Below, piece after piece: positions 5,572-8,883 of a stretch of DNA of 8,883 nt. Position numbers and translations under genes: made by a program. Under the pieces are notes generated by a model that was given only the letters and a program-made list of their open reading frames with translations, ran no database searches and was not told the DNA's origin. Each line of letters starts with the position of its first letter. Within the stretch, counting starts at the first letter, position 1. The stretch is from JAUVIB01 sp964424545 (GTDB lineage: Bacteria > Calditrichota > Calditrichia > Calditrichales > Calditrichaceae). Location: the NCBI GenBank assembly GCA_964424545.1, contig CAYRJN010000158.1, positions 1-8,883 of the forward strand. The letters run 5' to 3'.

Positions 5572-7782
5572 TTATATAATTATGGATTCTATTTCTAAAA
5601 ATTCTGGATTTTCCGGCTTTAAACCCACGAATTTATCATAAATATCCAAATTTTTTAAAATAAAAAATTGATTATCTTCAAATAAATTCTCTATTACATT
5701 GGCCAGTTTAATAAATTCGTTTTCGTATAGTTGAATGGTATATCGATAAAGCGCTTGCCGGATTTCTCTTGGCACAAATTTATAACGATATGTTTTTAAT
5801 TCTTCAATTAACGCCATTCCGTTTTCGTCATACGGAATAATAAGCGAAAAAGTATTTTGCGAAATCAATTTAAAACGGCGTGATATTTCTTTAAAAGGGA
5901 TAGTATCCGGTGACTTTCCGATTAAACTAATAATTTCTTTTTTATCAAATGAATGAGCTAATTTTTCATTACCGTAAAACATTTCGAAATACTTTGTTAT
6001 AGCATCAATATTTAGTAGATCTTCTGAAAAAAAATTCATCGTCAGTTTGCCGGAATCGGCTGCGCGTCGTAAATGACCCGGTGGCGGTTGATTTTCGGTA
6101 TTAAAAACTATTACTTCGCCAAACGATAATCGTCCTTCACGGTTACATCGGCCGGCCGCTTGCGCAACGGAATCCAATCCTGCAATCGCTCGAAAAACCG
6201 TAGGAAAATCCACATCAACGCCGGCTTCGATTAATTGGGTACTGATAACAATACAGTTATCATTTTTCTTTAAATTTTTACGTATTTCATCTAAAACTAT
6301 ATTACGATGCTGTGGTACCATAAGCGTACTTAAATGATAGATGTTATTATGACTCACTTTTTCCGCTGTCTGTTCAGCCAATAATCTTGCGTCTTTCCGT
6401 GTATTAACGATTGCCAAGCTTTGTTTTAATTTTGATAATCTATTTGCAATTTCATCCGTTGTTTGTTCTCGTTTTTCATAAACTGTTTTAACACGTTTTA
6501 ACTTATTATATAGCTCTCTCGTATCGGATATTATTTCTCTTACATTCTCCAAATATTCATTGAAGTAATCTTTACGATTTAATATAGGTTGAGTCGCCGT
6601 GCAAATAACGGCGCTACAACCAAAGTTTTTTACGAGTTCATTTATAACCAATAAAGACGATTCTAAAAACTCGCTTGGTATTAAATGCGCTTCATCAAAA
6701 ATAATTACGCTTTCGGCAATATTATGAAGTTTTCTATTGGCCGAACTGCGGTTGTTATAAAATGATTCAAAAAATTGAACGTTGGTTGTTACGATTATTG
6801 GCGCATCCCAATTTTGAGAGGCAAGTCGGTTAAAAATAGTTTCCTTTTCTTCGCTTACGTTGCTGTGATGTTCCAGAACGATATTCGGATTTAAATCATT
6901 AAAAATGTTGTTAAAAATCATCGCATTTTGTTCTATGATACTTGTATAAGGGATTACATAAATGATTCGATTTTTATTATATTTTACAGCGTGTTTTAAA
7001 GCAAATGCCATGGACGAAAGCGTTTTTCCGCCACCAGTAGGAACAGTCAAAGAAAAAATTCCCGGCATTTTTTCCGCCGCATTTAAACATTGTTGCAAAA
7101 TATTTTTTCTTTCCGTATTGACAGGCGTTTTTTCCGATTTATCAATCATATTATTCATATATTTTACAAAATGTTTTTCTATTTCAAAAAGACTGTTTTT
7201 TACAATGCGCTTATTAAAATTTTCAGGAGACATAAATGATTCGGTATCAAGAAAGTCCGCATCGGTTAAAATGGAATATAATATCTTAATAACGAAATAA
7301 ATTTTTATCTTCTTGGCGCCTTTAGGTAAAAAATCCGCCGCTTCAATATTTTTAGGCAAAATCTCTTCAATCCAGTCTGTTATAATGCTGTAATCATCAA
7401 TTTTTTTCTTTAATCGGGCAGACAAAGTAGAGTTAGATTCACCTGTACCGTCGGGTAAGCCGCCGTGATGTCCTGCAACGATGTACGATAAAAGTAGACC
7501 GAACTTATCGTATTTTTCATATAAAAACTGCGCTCCAGCCGTTGCATGGTCAACCTTATTTCCGGTTTTTATATAGTCGGTAAATGTTATATTTTTTATT
7601 CTTTTTTGAAAAGCCTTAGACGCTTTTCCCATATCATGGACAAGCCCGATAATTCGTGCTAATTTTTCCAATCCGAAAGACTCACAAAATGTTGCGCTTA
7701 ATTTTGCCGTTTCAATAAGATGGTTGTGGAGGGATTGAAATTCACGTCCCTTCTTATTTGTCTCTTTTACATGGGCTATCAT
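5572..7782 (-). CDS. cas3: CRISPR-associated helicase/nuclease Cas3 (HD + SF2 helicase), 736 aa
   Basis: Cas3 is recruited by target-bound Cascade, nicks the displaced strand and degrades DNA while translocating 3' to 5'. The N-terminal HD nuclease domain has H21, HD at 49-50 in GLVHDMGK, H79, HH at 105-106 in AGHHGG, and a D174/D176 cluster. The helicase shows Walker A VPTGGGKT (247-254), DEAH (363-366), TAT (395-397), AIVNTR (457-462), STQLIEAGVDVDFP (514-527) and QAAGRCNREGR (541-551). All motifs look intact. The length is normal for a single-chain type I-C Cas3. The ATG at 7780-7782 has only a weak AGG upstream, in contrast with the strong site before cas5c, so Cas3 may be made at a lower level. 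It is the first gene of the operon. Confidence 0.97.
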   Translation of the reverse strand: MIAHVKETNKKGREFQSLHNHLIETAKLSATFCESFGLEKLARIIGLVHDMGKASKAFQKRIKNITFTDYIKTGNKVDHATAGAQFLYEKYDKFGLLLSYIVAGHHGGLPDGTGESNSTLSARLKKKIDDYSIITDWIEEILPKNIEAADFLPKGAKKIKIYFVIKILYSILTDADFLDTESFMSPENFNKRIVKNSLFEIEKHFVKYMNNMIDKSEKTPVNTERKNILQQCLNAAEKMPGIFSLTVPTGGGKTLSSMAFALKHAVKYNKNRIIYVIPYTSIIEQNAMIFNNIFNDLNPNIVLEHHSNVSEEKETIFNRLASQNWDAPIIVTTNVQFFESFYNNRSSANRKLHNIAESVIIFDEAHLIPSEFLESSLLVINELVKNFGCSAVICTATQPILNRKDYFNEYLENVREIISDTRELYNKLKRVKTVYEKREQTTDEIANRLSKLKQSLAIVNTRKDARLLAEQTAEKVSHNNIYHLSTLMVPQHRNIVLDEIRKNLKKNDNCIVISTQLIEAGVDVDFPTVFRAIAGLDSVAQAAGRCNREGRLSFGEVIVFNTENQPPPGHLRRAADSGKLTMNFFSEDLLNIDAITKYFEMFYGNEKLAHSFDKKEIISLIGKSPDTIPFKEISRRFKLISQNTFSLIIPYDENGMALIEELKTYRYKFVPREIRQALYRYTIQLYENEFIKLANVIENLFEDNQFFILKNLDIYDKFVGLKPENPEFLEIESIII

Positions 7783-7995
7783 ATCATTGCCTGGTTTTTA
7801 GAATAAGGGGAAATAGCTTTATTTTAATGCTATAATTTATATAAGTAATTCAAAAGATAAAAGCAATAAAAATATTTTTATATCGAAATTTTAAAAAATA
7901 ATACATGCCGTTATTTAACCATTTTAAATTTCAACGTTCATCATTGGACATTTATCATTCTATATTCATAGGAATAGAAAAAAATCGATTTACCA
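7783..7995 (-). promoter_or_regulatory. Intergenic region upstream of cas3 with likely cas operon promoter
   Basis: This 213-bp AT-rich non-coding stretch separates the end of yafV from cas3 and must hold the operon promoter unless cas3 is transcribed from yafV. The best minus-strand candidate is TTGCTT (plus 7861-7866) and TATATA (plus 7838-7843) with a 17-nt spacer, leaving a leader of about 50 nt before the cas3 ATG. Each box matches consensus at four of six bases, so the exact site is uncertain. No convincing terminator for yafV is seen. An imperfect AT-rich hairpin (arms 7958-7963 and 7974-7979) has its T-run on the wrong side. No small gene is evident. Confidence 0.35.
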
Positions 7996-8784
7996 TTATT
8001 CGATTATCTTAAATTTATCCGCATCCATCCAAGTCGGGAATTCTTTGCGGTATTCCTCTGCCGCGCTTCTGCTTATGCTCAGCGTTAAAACCCTCTCGCC
8101 TTCCCCCATATCGGCGATTACTTTGCCGCGCGGATCCACCACCAATGAATCGCCGCGAAAATAAATATCATTCACATCGCGTCCCGTACGGTTTAATCCA
8201 ATAACCCACGATTGATTTTCAATAGCTCTGGCAATTAACAACGATTTCCAATGATAGGCGCGCGATTCGGGCCAATTAGCCGCATAAATAAGCACATCGT
8301 ATTCATCACGGCTTTGCTTGCGGCTCCAAACGGGAAAACGTAAATCGTAACAAACCAGAGGACAAATTGTCCACCCTAAGTAATTAACAATGATTTTTTC
8401 ATTGCCCTCGTTTAATATCTCGTGTTCGCCGACCATACGAAACAAATGGCGTTTATCATAATGATAGACGGTTCCGTCGGGTTGAATCCATAGCAGGCGG
8501 TTGAAAAATAGCTTATCTTCTTTTACGGTTAAACTGCCCATAATAACGGCGTTTTTAGCCTTGGCCTGCGTCTTCATCCAATTTAGGGTTGGGCCTGTCA
8601 TCGTTTCCGCCGTGGAACGAATATCAGAGTTATAACCGCGCGTAAACAGTTCCGGTAGCACAATTAAGTTGGTCTTTTCTTTTATTTGCTCGATCATCAT
8701 TGAAAAATAGTCTAAATTATCCGTCTCTTCTTGCGGCGCAAGATCGCCCTGAATTAAACTAACGGTTAGTTTGTCGCCTGTCAT
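7996..8784 (-). CDS. yafV: Omega-amidase YafV/Nit2-type carbon-nitrogen hydrolase, 262 aa
   Basis: This is a nitrilase-superfamily enzyme. The family hydrolyses alpha-ketoglutaramate or alpha-ketosuccinamate to the keto-acid and ammonia, a metabolite-repair and methionine-salvage step in the cytosol. The Glu-Lys-Cys triad is visible: E45 in VLPELFTRG, K111 in HYDKRHLFRM and C145 in PLVCYDLRFPVWSR. YANWP-like AANWPESRAYHW (168-179) and ARAIENQSWVIGLNR (185-199) follow, then the tail FPTWMDADKF. These match E. coli YafV closely as I remember it. The ATG at 8782-8784 is chosen. The codon before it, TTG at 8785-8787, is a possible alternative start. AGGAGG (plus 8795-8800) lies 10 nt before the ATG and 7 nt before the TTG. 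The gene has no known link to CRISPR and is probably an ordinary chromosomal neighbour. Confidence 0.93.
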   Translation of the reverse strand: MTGDKLTVSLIQGDLAPQEETDNLDYFSMMIEQIKEKTNLIVLPELFTRGYNSDIRSTAETMTGPTLNWMKTQAKAKNAVIMGSLTVKEDKLFFNRLLWIQPDGTVYHYDKRHLFRMVGEHEILNEGNEKIIVNYLGWTICPLVCYDLRFPVWSRKQSRDEYDVLIYAANWPESRAYHWKSLLIARAIENQSWVIGLNRTGRDVNDIYFRGDSLVVDPRGKVIADMGEGERVLTLSISRSAAEEYRKEFPTWMDADKFKIIE

Positions 8785-8883
8785 CAAAAAATACCCTCCT
8801 TTTTATGTAATGATAATTTGCGAAAATGTCTATTTTATAGTATCGGAATTTCAAAAAATAGGCATAATAAGCCGTTTCTTATG
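8785..8883 (-). promoter_or_regulatory. Upstream region of yafV with RBS and possible promoter
   Basis: This stretch of 99 bp runs to the window edge. It holds the strong AGGAGG of yafV (plus 8795-8800) and a minus-strand TATAAA (plus 8834-8839) that could be a -10 box, with no good -35. A quasi-palindrome of 13 bp (ggcataataagcc, 8861-8873) lies further upstream. No gene is visible. Confidence 0.25.

Noticed and set aside
1849..7300. Open plus-strand frames of 63-112 codons at 1849-2043, 2034-2225, 2569-2763, 5382-5579 and 6962-7300
   Set aside because: All lie antisense within strongly supported cas genes and lack recognisable domains. They are shadows of the real reading frames.
7946..7954. 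Nine bases (ggacattta) shared with the first spacer (22-30), suggesting self-targeting
   Set aside because: The match is too short and does not extend on either side. It is expected by chance in AT-rich DNA.
7958..7979. Hairpin-like inverted repeat TTCTAT/ATAGAA as a terminator for yafV
   Set aside because: The stem is AT-only apart from two pairs, the loop is 10 nt, and on the minus strand the T-run comes before the hairpin instead of after it.
7783..7995. A CreTA/CreR-type guard RNA module next to the cas operon
   Set aside because: I found no pair of repeat-like segments flanking a spacer-like stretch. The only resemblance is a TTGAAA hexamer on the minus strand (7929-7934 region), which is not enough.
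8785..8787. TTG start for yafV, one codon upstream of the ATG
   Set aside because: Its SD spacing (7 nt) is good, but an ATG follows at once with acceptable spacing. The choice changes only one residue, so the ATG was kept.

Overview
The window holds a complete type I-C CRISPR-Cas locus on the minus strand, followed by the leader and the first unit of its CRISPR array, plus one unrelated metabolic gene. The DNA is AT-rich by eye. Several genes carry strong Shine-Dalgarno sequences (AGGAGG or GAGGAGG), so this is a bacterium that uses SD-led initiation. That argues against most Bacteroidota. I cannot name the lineage from the window alone.

Layout, read right to left in the direction of transcription. 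A YafV/omega-amidase-type carbon-nitrogen hydrolase (7996-8784) is separated by about 213 bp from the cas operon. The operon order is cas3 (5572-7782), cas5c (4896-5552), cas8c (3151-4899), cas7c (2220-3083), cas4 (1534-2220), cas1 (519-1550) and cas2 (224-514). Then come a leader of about 150 bp (71-223), one full 32-bp repeat (39-70) and one spacer (about 3-38). The array runs off the left edge. The genes are packed: cas5c/cas8c overlap as ATGA, cas7c/cas4 as TAATG, cas4/cas1 by 17 nt, and cas1/cas2 are 4 nt apart. The only real gap inside the operon is 67 nt between cas8c and cas7c.

How the parts fit together. Cas4, Cas1 and Cas2 acquire spacers at the leader end of the array. There is no cas6, and Cas5c is expected to cut the pre-crRNA at the base of the repeat hairpin. 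Cas5c, Cas8c and a Cas7c filament, with a small subunit Cas11c, form Cascade/I-C, which recruits the HD nuclease-helicase Cas3. The small subunit has no gene of its own. A strong SD (3529-3534) and an in-frame ATG (3520-3522) inside cas8c predict a separate 123-residue Cas11c (3151-3522).

The system belongs to a known subtype and looks intact. I did not find a new kind of system. The items most worth checking are the internal Cas11c start, an 8-bp inverted repeat framing the leader, the newest spacer, and the 67-nt gap before cas7c.
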